Shown piece after piece: positions 1 through 15,320 of a stretch of DNA of 64,000 bases. The stretch spans positions 2,557,001 to 2,621,000 of the forward strand of contig JAWUZG010000015.1 in the NCBI GenBank assembly GCA_036785705.1, read 5' to 3'. The notes below the pieces were generated by a model. That model had not been told where the DNA came from and searched no databases. It saw nothing but the letters and a program-made list of their open reading frames with translations. The translations under genes were made by a program, and so were the position numbers. The DNA is from Acanthornis magna (taxonomy: Eukaryota > Chordata > Aves > Passeriformes > Acanthizidae). Position 1 is the first letter of the stretch. Each line of letters starts with the position of its first letter.

Positions 1-645
1 GTCACATCAGCATTCTGACATCTTCCTTCCCTCCTCACCTTTTTTGTTGAGTTGCTGGCAGGCCACAGAGTGATGGATGGGAGGCAATTATTGATGAGAT
101 CCACTTGTTATTGATGAAATTGCCACTTGTATTGGCACTTTCCATGGCACTGTGTAACTGTAAACACAACTGAGTTTCTGGATGCGTGGCTGTGCTCTGC
201 ATAAATTTGCCTGGATTCTGTTTGGCTCTTGGTTGGTTCCACAAGAAGAAACATTTTTTGGCTTGGCCTTGCATCTTGTTCCCATATGAGGGGTGTAAGG
301 ACATAAGCTACTAATAAATTCCTGCACCGTGGTACACATATACACATCAAATGTGTATATTCTTCACCAGATCCTCAGCTCCTGCTTTTTCTAGCACAGC
401 TTTATTTATTCTGTTAGAAGACTTTTTTTTAAACAAGAACAAAGCTGAGGATTGTAATGGCTACATTATTTTTTGGTTGTATTAATTTTACACTTACTTG
501 TTAGTTGTCCGCTTCAAACCTTCTGTGGCCTCTTTGCAGCCATTGCTTTAATTTTAATAAGATAATTTGCACACAATGGACTCACATGCCTCTTGTTATG
601 TGTTAAAGGAGTATTTTTGTCTTGTTTTATATTCAAGACACAGAC

Positions 646-660
646 AAAAAAAAAAAAAAA
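646..660. repeat. Poly-A tract (15)
   Basis: Uninterrupted run of A between CAGAC and GCCTG. Confidence 0.95.
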
Positions 661-1592
661 GCCTGTGAGGTAATTGCATCCTAATCCTTGCAGGAGATTT
701 GATGTCCATGTGATACTAATAAAAGACATGAGTGAGATAGGGATCAGGGCAGAATGAACTCTGAAAAGGCAGCAAACAGTCTGCGTACAAAACCAGCAGG
801 TAGAAAAACCTCTCTTTTTCTTGCTTCTAATAACTGGGTGGGAGGTCTGTAAAACCTGAGCTGAAGGAGGATTCTTTAATGTTCTGCCTCGGAGAGAGCT
901 GTGGACACCAGCAGAACCCACAGAGTGCACCAGGCCTGTGAGAGGGAAGGATAAAGAGATGCAAATGTGTGGAAAGTGATGTTTTAAGGGCAGTGCACAA
1001 CTTGTGGCTGTTCTGAAGGCACACTGAAGTGCTCCTGCTGCATTCACATTAACGGCAGCCTGGGCACGAAGCAGAATTTGCTTCTTAGTAGGTGCTCCAC
1101 AGAGATAACAGAAATGATCTTTCACCCAGAAAATCAGCGCTTGAAAAACCTGGAAAAGGCAGTCTGATCTTGCACTAAGAGGGATCCTGCTCTCAGATAT
1201 ATCAATAGGAGGCTTCCTGAGCCTCACTTAGGTCTTTTACAAGTACTTTGGCAGGTCAAGTTTGCTTTTCCTGAGCAAAAAAAATCCTTTAAATCAAACA
1301 AGAATTTTCCACTGAAGCACCAAAATGAATGGATTGGAAGGCAGAAGTACCTGCTCAGGAGTAGTTCCTTCCTAGAAAATGCAAGCAGCTTCTTTTTTAC
1401 ATTTTGTTGAGTGAGAGTGAAGTTTCCTTCAGGTCATACTTGTATTTTTGTTCTTTAAGGGTGGCTTTTAAAATTTGGGATCTGTCCTACTATAGTGGGG
1501 ATCTAGTAATCTGATGTATCTTCAGTCCCTGATTTTATAAACTCTCCTGTGGATGGTCTGCAGTCCTGTGAGTTTCTACCTAAAACAAGGTT

Positions 1593-1616
1593 AAAAAAAA
1601 AAAAAAAAAAAAAAAA
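1593..1616. repeat. Poly-A tract (24)
   Basis: Uninterrupted run of A; no retrocopy body is recognisable beside it. Confidence 0.95.
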
Positions 1617-1797
1617 GAGAACTTGAAGGTTGAAAAAATAAGAGGAAAAATTACTGGTATTTGGCAACCTAAAGTGCCACTTTTATCTAAAGGAGTGGAG
1701 AGGTGGCAGGAGGACAAAACTTGGGTGTGTTGCTGCCTCAGGAGTGGCCTGTTTCACATTCCAGATCTAGAATGATCTATCAAAGTGTTATTTAATC

Positions 1798-1981
1798 AAA
1801 TCCTAGGATGGTTTGGGTTGGAAGGGACCCCAAAGCTCATCTCATTCCATCCCCCTGCCCTGAGCAGGGACACCTTCCACTGTCCCAGGCTGCTCCAACC
1901 TGGCCTTGGACACTGCCAGGGATCCAGGGGCAGCCACAGCTTCTCTGGGTACCTGTGCCAGGGCCTCCCCACCCTTCCATT
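1798..1981 (-). mobile_element. CR1 LINE 3' fragment
   Basis: Starts with ATGGTTTGGGTTGGAAGGGA, the reverse complement of a CR1 3' end, and runs through the CACTGTCCCAGG, CTTGGACACTGCCAGG and GGCAGCCACAGCTTCTCTGG blocks shared with the copies at 11510, 19961, 46956 and 49299. About 180 bp, 5'-truncated just after the CCCACCCTT block. Not coding. Confidence 0.93.
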
Positions 1982-2037
1982 TGTCATTTATGTGTCAGCT
2001 TTAAATCAAAATTGTATTCCTGGAGAACTCTTTGTAC

Positions 2038-2067
2038 GCAAGGGGCCTGACAGCAAGGGGCCTGACA
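2038..2067. repeat. 15 bp tandem duplication
   Basis: Two perfect adjacent copies of GCAAGGGGCCTGACA. Confidence 0.95.
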
Positions 2068-4523
2068 GTTCTGTATTTTGAAAAATAGAGGTAAAAGCAA
2101 CATTTTTCTTAAATATTGAAATCTGCATCAGGCAAAATGTTGATTATACTTCTCATGCACAGAAACCACACCATCCTGGACTGTAATGTGCATCAAAAAT
2201 TCAGCCAGAGGAAAAAATCTGAAACTTTGCCCTGGTGTGAGGATTTGTCAAATACTTTGAGTTTGGAGATGTGGCTCCAAAACTGGTATCCAAACCATTT
2301 GCCACAGGTCATGTTTTAGGTCTGGCAGCTCTGTTCAAGGGTCACAGGAGTCATCTGGCTGCAAAAGCACTTTGCTGAGCTGGAAATGTGGGGAGATTTA
2401 TCATGTCTACCCTGGAGTTACTTGTACTTGGATTCCCAGGCTGCAAATGTTTTTCAGCGTAGCGAGAAAAAGCTCTAATGGCTCCTGGAGAAAGGTAATA
2501 CGTGTAATCTTGAATTACTGCTTGCCATAAGGATGAACTCAGCCCCAGAATGCACCAAGGGCAGCACTAGAGTCTGCCAGGAAGGTGTTTCTGTGATGTA
2601 TAGCAAGGAATGTTATTGATCCACGCCTGGGGAGAAGTGTTGTAGCACAACAGATGAGCTGGGCCACGCTGCTAACACAGACATTGTGGGTAAATCACAG
2701 CCCTGTGACGGGGGCTTGTTTGGTGGGGAGGAAACATGAAATGACTTCGTGTTTGCAGCTCTCAGGAGCATTTAAGAATGGTTTTATAAGAGCAAAGCTT
2801 TGTATTTTGTCATCTGTATTAGTTTTGGAGAAGTTTTTTAAATGCAAAGCGTTGTTAAATGCCTGTCTCAACCGTGATGCTGCATTTCCACCTGAATTTA
2901 AAAGGACAAATCACACATAGCAAGTGTGAGATTTGCAGAAGTGGGCCCCACAGTATTTATTCCTGCCTTGTCCTCATGCTGGGTGTCAATTCCCTGTTTT
3001 CAGGAAAGCCTGGGTGCTTCCATGCTTCTCACTTGGATGGGGATGAGATGCTTCAAAATACACAAATAGACAATAATGTGGAATTTTGGATTGGGAAATG
3101 GCAGGAATATCAGAGTGTAAAGCAGAACAGAGAACAAAATAGCCAAACAATGTTGCTTGAATTGAAAGGATTCCTCTACTCAGTGGATTCTGCAGCAGTG
3201 TACATGGATTTTTTAGAGGCTGACTCAATTGGTACTGGATTAACTTACATGTATTAAAAACCCTGCACATGTTGGTAATTAACCAAAGACAATTCTCCAT
3301 ATATTGGTGCTTACTTTTGCCACTCACTCATAGCTGATGCCAATGCCTTGGAGAACATTTCAAGCTCTTGGCTTGCAGGAAATTGAGAACTACTTTGTTG
3401 TGGCTTGTGACTTTTCACAAATGTGAAACTAAAATAAGATTTTGTAGTGGTAATATTGCACTTGAATTCTAGTCTGAAGGGAGTTTTAGCAGAGCCTTGC
3501 ATGACCTTCCCAGTAAATGCAATTTTTATAATGAATGATATTTAATTGCTAAAGTAATTACAATTTCCATACTAAAGTCTCCTATTTCATACTCTTATTT
3601 TATACAGTTCCTAAAAAGTCTGTCAAGGACCTTGATAACACAAAACACTTGGTGATGGTTTTTGGATTATTTTATCTTCCAGTGGCTTGCTTCTTCCTAC
3701 TGCTCCTTGGCAGCCTAATTGTTGTCCAGGCTTATCTGGAGGAGAATTTTGCTTCTACATACTCCTAGCATCTGAGCTTTTCTTAGTTAATGTCTTTGCC
3801 TGCTCATTTTTTTGTGCTACCTGTTTCTAAGTATTGTTTTTTCCTCATGGATGTATTTCAGATGATCTCACATCTGGCTCTGTTTTGAATTGGGGAAGGA
3901 GACCTTAGGAAGTCATGGACACATGAGTAGAAACGATGTTCTGGCAGCCCAAAGGCAAAGAAAAATTAACAACAGCAATTCTGTGGTTAGGAAGGACATT
4001 TTTAGTCTATAATTAGCCAGGGCAGCATTTAGTCAGTTGAACTTTTTATGGATTAAATCTTGTGATAAAGGAGGTAAAGAAGGGGCTGAACAGTGACAGA
4101 GTGGGAATGCCAGCTTCTATTTAGAATGAAAAGAACTGTTGAAAACCGGGTTTAAGGAGTTAACTCTGTGTTCTGGTAGTGAATTTTAAAAGTTACAGGT
4201 GACTGGAATACTTTCTCCTGTGGAACAAGTAGTGGCACCAGAACACTGCTCTGATGGCAGTGGCTGTGCTGGCTGAATGTGTTAATTAACTCTGTCCTTG
4301 GAAGCTGTGTTATTTACTCGTGCAAAAATGAGAAATTCAGTGCAGTGTGAACATTGCTTTAGTCGGAGTGAGGCTGGGAATATCCCTTTCAAATGCTGGG
4401 GAAAGCACTCATTGCATCTCCAGCCATTCATTTTTTAACATAATAAATGGTGGCACTTTGTTCCTTTGAGAAGAGAATCGCTAATTTGGGAGGTAGCATC
4501 ACTGATTGTTTGACATCAGTCTA

Positions 4524-4623
4524 CATTATTATAATTACTATTACTATTATTATTATTATTATTTTTATTTTTATCATTATCATAATCATTACTATTACTA
4601 TTACTATTACTATTACTATTATT
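4524..4623. repeat. (ATT)n / (ACTATT)n microsatellite
   Basis: About 100 bp of ATT and ATTACT units in two blocks separated by TTTTTATTTTTATCATTATC. The Ile/Thr and Asn/Ser open frames over it are artefacts of the repeat. Confidence 0.95.
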
Positions 4624-4652
4624 GAAGTTTGCCATTCCTAAACTTCCCATTC

Positions 4653-4972
4653 TTGTAGAGTCAGTGCATGACTCAAGTGGGAAGGGACCCATAAGGATTA
4701 TTAAATCCAACTCCCTGCCCCTCCCAGGGCAGCTGAAAACTCAGCCATGTGACTGAGAGTGTCCTTCAGATACTCCTGAGCTCTGACAGCCTTGGGGCTG
4801 TGTTCCTTTTCCAAGGAGCCCATTCCAGGGGCAGATCTCCCTCCCAGTAAAGAACAATTTCCTAATTCCCAACCTGAACTTGCCCTGACTCCGCTTTGCT
4901 CCATTTCCCTGTGTCCTGTTGCTGGTCCCCAGTGAGGAGATCTGCACCTTTCCCTCCACTGCCCCACTATCC
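4653..4972 (-). mobile_element. Older CR1 LINE 3' fragment
   Basis: Diverged CR1 tail in reverse orientation: GTGGGAAGGGACCCATAAGG, then CTCCTGAGCTCTGACAGCC, then a TGTCCTGTTGCTGGTCCCC block. More diverged from the other copies, so probably an older insertion. It begins about 30 bp after the ATT microsatellite. Confidence 0.8.
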
Positions 4973-5799
4973 AGCTTATTTTTAATGTTCTCAGATTTTT
5001 AGTTTTTGTCATTTGGGGTTTTGTTTTCCTGGACTGCTGATGATTTGATAGTCTGTACATTTTTATAACAAGATACTTCAGGGCAGTTTTCCAGGTAAAA
5101 ATCACAAACCTATAGGGAAGGCTGAGATTTTTGCTCATCTGTGACTGAATAACTGTCTTTTCAGACCGAGATTACTGGAATTCTTTCATCATCCAGCTAC
5201 ACAAATAAAAATGAAAAAGTTAGTTAGGTATCATTAATGAATACAATTTCTATACGTGGTTTTTAAAACTATTCCTTCTCAGATCATGATAGTGGAATCC
5301 AGGGAGATGCAGAAACAACAACTATATCTGGGAAAATCTTATTTCAGTCCAGAATCCAGTGTCATCCTTTGCTTGTAATTTGCTTTCTAATACTGCAAAG
5401 GCCTGCATGGCAAATCAGGGTTTTCTCCAGAAGAATCCATGCGTGGTTACTGATTTAGTAAGAGAATTCTATCTTGTGTAGTCCTTCCTCCAATTTTCCA
5501 AGGCACACTGAGAACAAGATATCAAATGATTCTCCACTTAATGTTCTTGGACTGGTCTTTAATGTAAATATAAGTGTGTGTATGTCCAGGGCACTTTTTG
5601 CTTTTCCAAATCAGAAATGCATATGGTTGTCTCTAATCCTAATGACTGCTGCTCCAGCTCTTTGTTTTCCTTCCCAAACAGATTTGGTATTGAGTTCAAA
5701 CACTGAATTGCCCTGGCATCCCTTCATTATTAGCTAAATGCCTGCAATGACTCAGACATTGGAATAACACCAGAATGTGGTGACTGCTGAAATTTCTAA

Positions 5800-9046
<3,247 letters not shown>

Positions 9047-9162
9047 GAAAAGCCCCGCATTTCCTGCGGCTCCAGAACGTGGAGGTGAACGTGGGGCAGA
9101 ACGCGACGTTCCAGTGCATCGCCGGCGGGAAGTGGTCACAGCACGACAAGCTCTGGCTCCAG
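9047..9162 (+). CDS. PTPRT: PTPRT exon, first half of Ig-like domain (probably exon 5)
   Basis: Second coding exon in the window. Acceptor CTTTTGTCAG ends at 9046 and donor CAG|GTAAAG starts at 9163. It begins in phase 1 and ends in phase 0 (116 bp). The peptide reads [19 protein letters not shown], then [13 protein letters not shown], then HDKLWLQ. The first Ig cysteine is the TGC at 9115-9117 and an N-glycosylation sequon (Asn-Ala-Thr) lies at 9100-9108. This segment gives the clearest paralogue call: PTPRM has NVEVNAGQFATFQCSA and PTPRK differs after GRDAVHNK (from memory), whereas GGKWSQHDK is PTPRT. The Ig domain works with MAM in homophilic trans-binding of this receptor class. Third positions are almost all G or C (35 of 38 by eye). 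No break or frameshift. Confidence 0.96.
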
Positions 9163-11036
9163 GTAAAGCAATGCCCTTGTTTTTTCTTGTTCAGTTTGGG
9201 GTTTGTTTGCTTTTGCAAGTGAAACACATAGATAAAAACTGGTGGTGAGGCAAAATCTTTTCATCAAGATCCTTTGAAGAGCTGGCGTAAATAATTTCTA
9301 GGTGAGAGTTTGAGGTGACAAAGCTTGGAATTAGGATACAGAAAATGGAAAAAGTGGCCAGTGACAGCAAAATTCTGGTTTCAAACAAATGCCTGTGTAC
9401 CTGTAAACACTCAGCCCTAAGGCAGAAGAGAGAAGTGGAACAGTTCTCTTCTGCTTTGTTGTGCCATCTGCTTTCCTCTCACCCTCCAAAAATGCTGCCA
9501 GCCCCGAGTCAGTCACACTCGTTAAGAAGGAAATCTTCTCTAAGATCTGAGATTCTGTGTCTGGGTGTTTAAAACAGACAAACCCAGTTTGTACCCAGTT
9601 CTTCTTGCTCCCAGTTTCCCTTGGCTGCCTTGACAGCAGATTTGGTCTTGTTCCTTTAGTCACTCACTAATAGACCAAAACATTCCCTCTCTGGATGTCT
9701 TCATTTTCAGCCTCCTTCTTGGACTCATCTGGGTCCTGCCCTTCAGGTGGGTGCAGCAAAAACTTTGAGAATTCATTTTCAGTGTTAGCGTTAGAAATGG
9801 AATCGACATCAACCCCAACATCACCATGTGGAGTGAGTGTTTCCCAGTGAAGGACAAAATAATTTCTCCTGCCCCTTCAATTTCTCTGATATTTGGACTC
9901 TCAGCATTACCTTTCCAGAATCTTTTAAAATCAATGACTTCTTAAATATTTAACTCCCAAGCAAGTCAAGAGGATTCTTGTTCCATGTAGGTAGGGCCAA
10001 AGTAAACCAAAGTAAACTAGGAGTTTTTATTCTCATCTTGGACTGATGTGACTGAGGGTTTGGTCACCCCATATTGTAACATTTAAGGCAGACAGGAAGG
10101 GCCTTTATAGTCTAATAATTAACAGATCTTACCAAATTTTATAATTGACTTCAGACATTTTAATACGTTTTAAAAATAGTTTTTTCAGATTTAGTTTAAA
10201 TCGAGGAACTTGTTTACCTAATCATAAAAATTAAAATTAGTATTGGGAAAAAGGCTTAAGTTGGTGGAAAATGTGGTTGGCACTATATAAAAATTATTTT
10301 ACATTCAGTAACTATGCTCTCATCATGGCCGTTCTCCTAAAAATTACATTTTTAGCTTATATTTATTTACCTATGGTGTGCATGTAGCATCCACTGAGAT
10401 ATATTTTTGCCTTATTCTATCTTTTTTGAGTTCTTTCACTGAAACCTTTCCACAGTTACAATTAGATGTGTGCAAAACCAATTCTGACCTGCAGCAGTAT
10501 GAACCCTTCCCTTTGAGAAGGAGAGTTTGGGAAGGAAATAATTACTATTGTCAATAGAAACCTGCTTTCTGTTCTCCAAAACTGCAACATTTAATGAAAA
10601 TAGCCTTGGAAACACCCCTAAATCTGTTTACTGGGAACTGGCAAAACAGCAGTGTGCTTTTCTTTGAAATTCCTAATAAACCGGACAAATGAGCGAGTTG
10701 AGGTGTTTATACTGTGGAGGACAATTTCTGGCTAATTCTTCATCTGTCCCTTTTCCAGTTGGAAAAAGCGTGGTCTGGCATTGGTAGAGAGGTTTATTGG
10801 GGAATGCTGGATATACAAAGATGTCTGCTCATCCAACCAATTTATTCAAATTGGTGCAGAATCAAAGTTTTGCATCTAAAAAGGCCAAATTTACAGAATC
10901 TGTTCATTTGTAGTGTTTTCCCAGGTGAACACAAAGCCTTCAGCTGTTGTGTTTTCACATCCAAGCCACTCTAATTGCACTGTGTGGAATTGCAGAGTCA
11001 GAGCTGCCACTCTGCAGCCTTTGCAGGAACTCAGTG

Positions 11037-11455
11037 TCACAGAATGCTCTGAGCTGGGAGGGACCCCCAGGATCATCCAGCCCAGCCCTGGCCCTTCACA
11101 GACACCCCAACAATCCCACCCTGGGCATCCCTGAGAGCTCTGTCCAAACACTCCTGGAGCTCTGGCAGCCTCAGGCTGTGTCCATTCCCTGGGGAGCCTG
11201 GGCAGTGCCCAGCACCCTCTGGGGGAAGAACCTTTCCTGATCTCCAGCCTGACCCTCCCTGACACAGCTCCAGCTGTTCCCTGGGTCCTGTCACTGTCAC
11301 AGAGATTGGAGCTGTCTCTTGTGAGGAAGCTGCAGACCGTGGTCTGAGCTCAGTCTCCTCTTTCCCAGTCTGACCGAGCCAAGTGTCCTCAGCTGCCCCT
11401 CTTGGCTTCTCCTCCTGGCCCTTCGCCATCTTCATATCTCTAGAACACATCAAAT
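11037..11455 (-). mobile_element. CR1 LINE 3' fragment, longest antisense copy
   Basis: Begins GTCACAGAATGCTCTGAGCT, continues with GGAGGGACCCCCAGGATCAT and CCTGGAGCTCTGGCAGCC, and reaches the deeper CR1 blocks GAGGAAGCTGCAGACC and CCAAGTGTCCTCAGCTGC. About 420 bp, so it extends further into the element than most copies here. The overlapping minus-strand open frames are CR1-derived shadows. Confidence 0.88.
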
Positions 11456-11509
11456 GCCCAGACATATTTTAAATACTAAATAGAAGTGCAAACTTAAATA
11501 TATCATAGC

Positions 11510-11692
11510 ATCAGAGGTTTGGGTTGGAAGGGACCTTAAAGCTCATCCAGTGCCACCCCTGCCATGGGCAGGGACACCTCCCACTGTCCCAGGTTGCTCC
11601 AAGCTCTGTCCAGCCTGGCCTTGGACACTGCCAGGGATCCAGGGGCAGCCACAGCTTCTCTGGGCACTTGTGCCAGGGCCTGCCCACCCTCA
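11510..11692 (-). mobile_element. CR1 LINE 3' fragment near the Ig exon
   Basis: Same subfamily as the copy at 1798: GGTTTGGGTTGGAAGGGACC to GGGCCTGCCCACCCTC, about 183 bp. It lies ~55 bp after the previous CR1 and ~225 bp before the acceptor of the exon at 11919. Confidence 0.93.
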
Positions 11693-11918
11693 CCTATGTA
11701 TAAGAATATTTGGGGCCCAGCTCCCTCAACTCTGGATTTCCCAAGGGAATGGCTGCAGCCTGCTCCTGAAAAACTGTGCTTGTACAAAATCTCTCTCAGC
11801 AATGTGACCACAAAACTCTGACTGATGTTAAACACTGCAAGGAATGAATTCCACACCAATGCACAAATGCATAACCTGAATGCCTTCCTTACTGCGTTAT
11901 CCTTCTCTGCCCCTGCAG

Positions 11919-12093
11919 CAGTGGAATGGAAGGGACACAGCCCTGATGGTCACTCGAGTGGTCAACCACAGGCGATTCTCTGCCACGGTCAGCGTGGCCG
12001 ACACGTCCCAGCGCAGCATCAGCAAGTACCGCTGTGTCATCCGCTCCGACGGCGGCTCCGGGGTCTCCAATTATGCCGAATTAATTGTGAAAG
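11919..12093 (+). CDS. PTPRT: PTPRT exon, second half of Ig-like domain (probably exon 6)
   Basis: Third coding exon, phase 0 to phase 1, 175 bp. Acceptor CCCCTGCAG ends at 11918; donor AAAG|GTAGGT starts at 12094. The peptide starts [20 protein letters not shown], continues through [16 protein letters not shown], has the second Ig cysteine in [11 protein letters not shown] (TGT at 12033-12035) and ends SNYAELIVK. Together with the previous exon this completes one C2-like Ig domain. The acceptor is a tandem GCAGCAG: using the second AG (11920-11921) would drop one glutamine from LWLQ-Q-WNG without changing frame. Two CR1 fragments lie just upstream, the nearer ending about 225 bp before the exon. 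Third-position GC is about three quarters. The call is secure; only the exon number is inferred. Confidence 0.96.
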
Positions 12094-15000
12094 GTAGGTT
12101 CATTAAGCCAGCAAATTGATGCAAGAGGAGGGATTCCTCCCAGAGGACAGCTGTGTATAAAAATTGGCGTTTTGTTGGGCCTTCTTCTTTCATTCATGTT
12201 AAAATAAGGAAAAACGGTAAAAGTGACATGGATTTAAGTCAGTATCTTGAATATTTGAATTTAAACTTTGGGCACAGCCTTCTTTGTAAGCTTTTGTAGT
12301 AGAGTATGGTGGCTGTGGAGATTCTGCTGTAGTCAGCTGAACAGTTTGGCTGTCAGTCAGCTTCACCTGCTTTCCTTTGCAGTATTTTATCAGGCAAAAA
12401 TAATCGTGTGATGGAGCATTGCATGTCAGGAGAGGCTGTTCAGGGCTGCTGGCACTAAATGCTGGGATTGATTCTGCTGACGTCCTGAAGTCCAGAGTGG
12501 AAGCATCAGTAGTTCTTGAAGGATGTTTGGGTTTTAGCCATGTTAATTACCACGATTCAAGGGCTGAATCCCTTGACACATGCAAGGTGTGTCTTAATCT
12601 CACCTTCACGAGGTGTGTGCTGAAGTGCTATTCAGTCTGCCGGGTTTTTATTTGTGTGTTTTGTAGAGTTACCTTGAGCTGCACCACAGGAGTGCCCCCT
12701 GACTCTTAGGTGGTGAGTGCAGAAGGTGGCTGAGCACTTCCTGAGCTGCTCTGTGTTTGGGGTGAGAGCAATTTGAAGTCTGGGTCTGCTCACCGGGTAT
12801 AATTTTATTGATCTAAGTGTTTCACTTTTTTTTTTTAAATGGAGGGCAGCTGTAGAAATGAGATCAAGTTGTCCACTGTGCTGCTTTCTGCCAAGTGATT
12901 CTGTCACTTGGTGCTCAGATGCCTTTATATTGCCTTGGAGAGCTGTGTGGTGCAGATGTTCAGACGACACAGATCATGAGGAGAACGCTTGTGTTGGATG
13001 CCAAGAGCATTTAATTCCCACTCGATGATCTTGTGTCTTGTTCAAATCTGGAGGAATTAATTCATGATTTAAAGGGAGTTGAGTTGCCAGGAGTGGCACA
13101 CCTAGGGTTGTATCATGGCTAAAAGGAGGAAGGGCAGCCTTCCAGAGCAGCCAGGAACCCGAGCATTCCGAGCTGAGTCAGGCGCCTGGCACTTCGCAAA
13201 AAAAAAATTGAAGAATAAATTAAAACCATGAATGGTTGGATGTCCACCAGGAGAGATGTTGATGGATTCATTGCTGGATTGCTCAGGCAGATGCACCTAC
13301 CTGGAAGGAGCTTTAAGGGAATGATGTTGGTGTGGGAAGGTCCAGTCCTGCTCCTCACCCCTGGTTAGGGATCAAGTAAAGTTAAGAGGCTCATTTGAGG
13401 TTACTTTGATGCCACCCTGTGACACACTGGGACTTCCAACCAGCCTGACTAATTTTAGTGTGAATAATAACAAATTTGTAACGCATGTGCACAGGCGGAA
13501 ATGAAATTAAATTGGAATTGTTTAATTCAGAAGAGATGTTTATTGAATTGTAATAATGTACTTGAGCATACATTCAATTAGTCTGTAATTGAACTTTTGC
13601 TCGATTGATAGTCCTGCTCCTAAACCTGCTAAATCCAAGATAATTCTCTGTTTCTCACATGCTTTCTCTTGATCAGAGGAACATAAAATCACAGGGTGTT
13701 TCTTCAGCAAAGGTTAAGATTTTAAAGTGTGTCTTCGTATCCTTTTAATTGAAAGACCTCTTTGCTTCCCTGTGCATCAGAAATTTAAGTGGAGTTTTTA
13801 GAACAGAAAGTAGTTCACATTTCTCAATACTGAGTGAAAAAATTTGGTAGATATCAAAACAGAGGGTTTACTTTGAAATGGTCATACTTTTATACCCCAA
13901 ATTGCACAGTAAATACCTGTTTCAGCAAATGGAATGATCAGTGAAATTAAACCCACACCACTTTGCTTGTCTGTGGACATCTCTACTAAGAACAATGCAT
14001 TATTGTAAAGTAATTACTGGCATTCTTACCCAGAATAACATAACTGTATTAGTTCCAAATTATTACAGTGCGTTTAGTGGCAGGAGGTACATTTATAATC
14101 CTGTGCAAATGCTGTTCTCTATGCAGCTATTTGCTGTGTGTGCTAATGCTTCTGTGTCTCCTGCCTTCTATAAATGACAATACATTTATTCTTCTCTTTG
14201 CACTCTCCAGTCATAAGAGCCAGGCCAGAGAAACCTGTCATTTCCATCTGCACCCCTTGCCAGCCTTCGGTGCTCCACTGGAAATAGCTCTTCTCTATTT
14301 CTTATCTCTCACTGTTGCCCGTATAGTAATTTAATGTAATTTTGTACAGGGCAGCTTAAAAAAACCCCAGAGATTCTCTGTCTTGCTGCACTGCTCACAC
14401 CTGAATGGAACATTTCTTGCCTGTAATTTTCTTTTAAGTAAAAATTACTTGTGTTCTGAGCAAAATGTAGACTTTGCTTGTGTAAAGATTGTTTAAAATG
14501 CTGTGGAAATTGGCTCCAATCTTATAATTTAAGGTCTGTACTAACGCTGGTGTCCTTCCAGGACACTTGCCACATTAGGTAAGGCTGAGGATAATATTTT
14601 AAATGCTGTGGGGGTCTATGGAGGACTGTTTGCAGTTGTTTTTTTTCTCCATGGTCCCTTTCAGACATTCTGGATGCCCAAATTAATTATTCAAGATATG
14701 ATGGGAATCTGTGAAGAGCTCATAAAGAAAGTAATGGTACAGCATCTATGAGACAATTTTTCTGAGATTTTTCACTCTCCAGAAGTCTCTCAAAATTATT
14801 TTGCTGCTACCTGTTGCTGCCTTAAAATTCTTTTAAGGCTCCTGGCATTTTCTTAGGGTCTGTTCTGCTGCTTTAGGAGTAGGAGTAGCCCGAGGAGCCT
14901 CAACACAGCCTCTCTAAGGGTATATTCTAGTTCTCTTCAGTGTTGTCTTAGCTGATTTTCAAAGTGTTGGGTTGAAAAAATAACCCGTCTCTTGTCTGGG

Positions 15001-15263
15001 TGGCTTTGTGTCATCCTTGTGATATTTGGGACAGCTCGCTTTTATCAGACTTTTCTCGGTCACGTGAGGAGCTGATGCCTTGAGTGACACCAGAGGGAGA
15101 GGTGGGTTCTGTGTCAGAGTTGTTTACTGTTCTCTCCCTGGGTCTTTTCTTATATGATGCTTGTCACAGTAATTCCACCATCTGCTTATTAACTCACCAG
15201 GTGCACACTGAAAACTGCTCGAGTGACCTGAGTCTCTTCCTAAAAGCAGGCGCTGGAATTTAC

Positions 15264-15320
15264 AAAAAAAAAAAACCCCAAACCCAAACCACAAAACAAA
15301 GGAAAACAACACAAACACAA
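15264..15320. repeat. Poly-A with A/C-rich tail
   Basis: A11 at 15264-15274 followed by CCCCAAACCCAAACC and a CAAAACAAA-rich stretch. Confidence 0.8.

Larger units (their letters stand above)
9163..11918 (+). other. PTPRT: PTPRT intron splitting the Ig domain
   Basis: 2,756 bp phase-0 intron, GTAAAG to CCTGCAG. It contains two antisense CR1 fragments close together near its 3' end (11037-11455 and 11510-11692). The segment 9163-11036 shows no repeat or gene that I recognise and is AT-rich around 10080-10450. Confidence 0.9.

Noticed and set aside
514..1227. Longest open frame in the window, 237 codons on the minus strand
   Set aside because: It begins at GTG, runs through the A15 tract as poly-Phe, has low-complexity content and no family resemblance. 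A frame this long is only mildly unlikely by chance in 64 kb of six-frame DNA.
4447..4710. Ile/Thr-rich and Asn/Ser-rich open frames
   Set aside because: Direct translation of the ATT/ATTACT microsatellite.
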